Assembly: GCA_016190665.1 (NCBI GenBank)
Contig: JACPQD010000076.1
Location: 1 to 61,664, forward strand
From: Chloroflexota bacterium
GTDB lineage: Bacteria; Chloroflexota; Dehalococcoidia; JACPQD01
Reading direction: 5' to 3'
Length of the DNA stretch: 61,664 bases
The notes under the pieces were generated by a model, which was not told the origin of the DNA, ran no database searches, and worked only from the letters and a program-made list of their open reading frames with translations. A program made the translations under genes and the position numbers. Below are positions 61,483 through 61,664 of the stretch, piece by piece; position 1 is the stretch's first letter; each line of letters starts with the position of its first letter.

Positions 61483-61664
61483 AAACATCCAGTCAGAAGG
61501 TGTTGACAAAAGAAATCGGGCCTATCTGGCAGTCGCTGGCCGGAAGGGGAAAATTGGGGTCCCCGGGCTCTGGCCCCAAGCTGGCGACGGGAGCATTTGA
61601 CCCATCTTGGCTTACTTTGTCCACACCTTCTCAGGCGCGATTCAATTTTAATAAGACAACATTG

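Larger units (their letters stand above)
61147..61664. other. Terminal intergenic region rich in repeats
   Basis: No supported gene in these 518 bp. Elements listed separately: heptanucleotide run, a 27-bp direct repeat pair and a nested inverted repeat. The core ACGCCCGTTC...CCTCTCCC near 61385-61420 resembles the interior of the MITE-like element. TTGACA-like words upstream of the HTH gene on the minus strand lack a good -10. Confidence 0.5.

Noticed and set aside
1..61664. CRISPR arrays, tRNA and rRNA genes
   Set aside because: No regularly spaced repeats, cloverleaf or rRNA-like stretches were noticed. A tRNAscan/Infernal run would be decisive.

Overview
The window is a high-GC bacterial segment with lipoprotein-type signal peptides, frequent GTG/TTG starts and AGGAGG-type ribosome binding sites. 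Its gene content is rich in family-5 solute-binding lipoproteins, old-yellow-enzyme/dienoyl-CoA reductases, enolase-superfamily and CaiB enzymes, and UGxC selenoproteins. This suggests a Chloroflexota lineage (Dehalococcoidia or SAR202-like), but no rRNA or marker gene is present, so the taxon is an inference. I saw no tRNA, rRNA, CRISPR array or selenocysteine machinery gene.

Region 1 (about 1-35.35 kb) is one 35-kb run of minus-strand genes. It holds seven intact peptide/nickel-type (family 5) solute-binding lipoproteins, one remnant of another, and six genes with an in-frame UGA that reads as selenocysteine in a U-G-x-C motif. Three of these are long genes (567-594 codons) in which the UGxC domain is fused to a C-terminal domain of about 350 residues. 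The other three are short (185-205 codons), and each sits beside a free-standing gene for the same 350-residue domain. Every UGA is followed by a hairpin whose loop starts 19-23 nt downstream, as expected for bacterial SECIS elements. No ABC permease or ATPase gene accompanies the binding proteins. Interspersed are small alpha/beta-barrel-like proteins (three paralogs), a DUF6282-type hydrolase, IorAB, an acetolactate-synthase-like ThDP enzyme, a D-2-hydroxyacid dehydrogenase, a cupin, an amidohydrolase, a ketopantoate-reductase-like enzyme and a carboxymuconolactone-decarboxylase-like protein.

Region 2 (35.4-49.3 kb) starts at a divergent promoter region with a LysR regulator. It continues with an MmgE/PrpD protein, HicBA, an old-yellow-enzyme oxidoreductase, a mandelate racemase/muconate lactonizing family enzyme, an eighth binding protein with a near-consensus promoter, a MaoC-like hydratase, a four-gene unit with an EEP nuclease, and two tandem family III CoA-transferases. 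This looks like uptake and CoA/flavin-dependent catabolism of organic acids.

Region 3 (49.3-61.7 kb) has a ferritin-like protein followed by three tandem small paralogs, a DUF1122-like protein, two tandem GAF proteins, a metallo-beta-lactamase/rhodanese fusion, a GT39-like membrane glycosyltransferase, a second old-yellow-enzyme oxidoreductase, and an AAA ATPase plus TOPRIM-like gene pair (candidate defence module) with a HTH gene, bracketed by similar heptanucleotide repeats.

A 115-116 bp element with terminal inverted repeats occurs twice (26.2 and 45.0 kb, opposite orientation). It looks like a MITE inserted at CTAG, and one copy supplies the stop codon of a UGxC gene.
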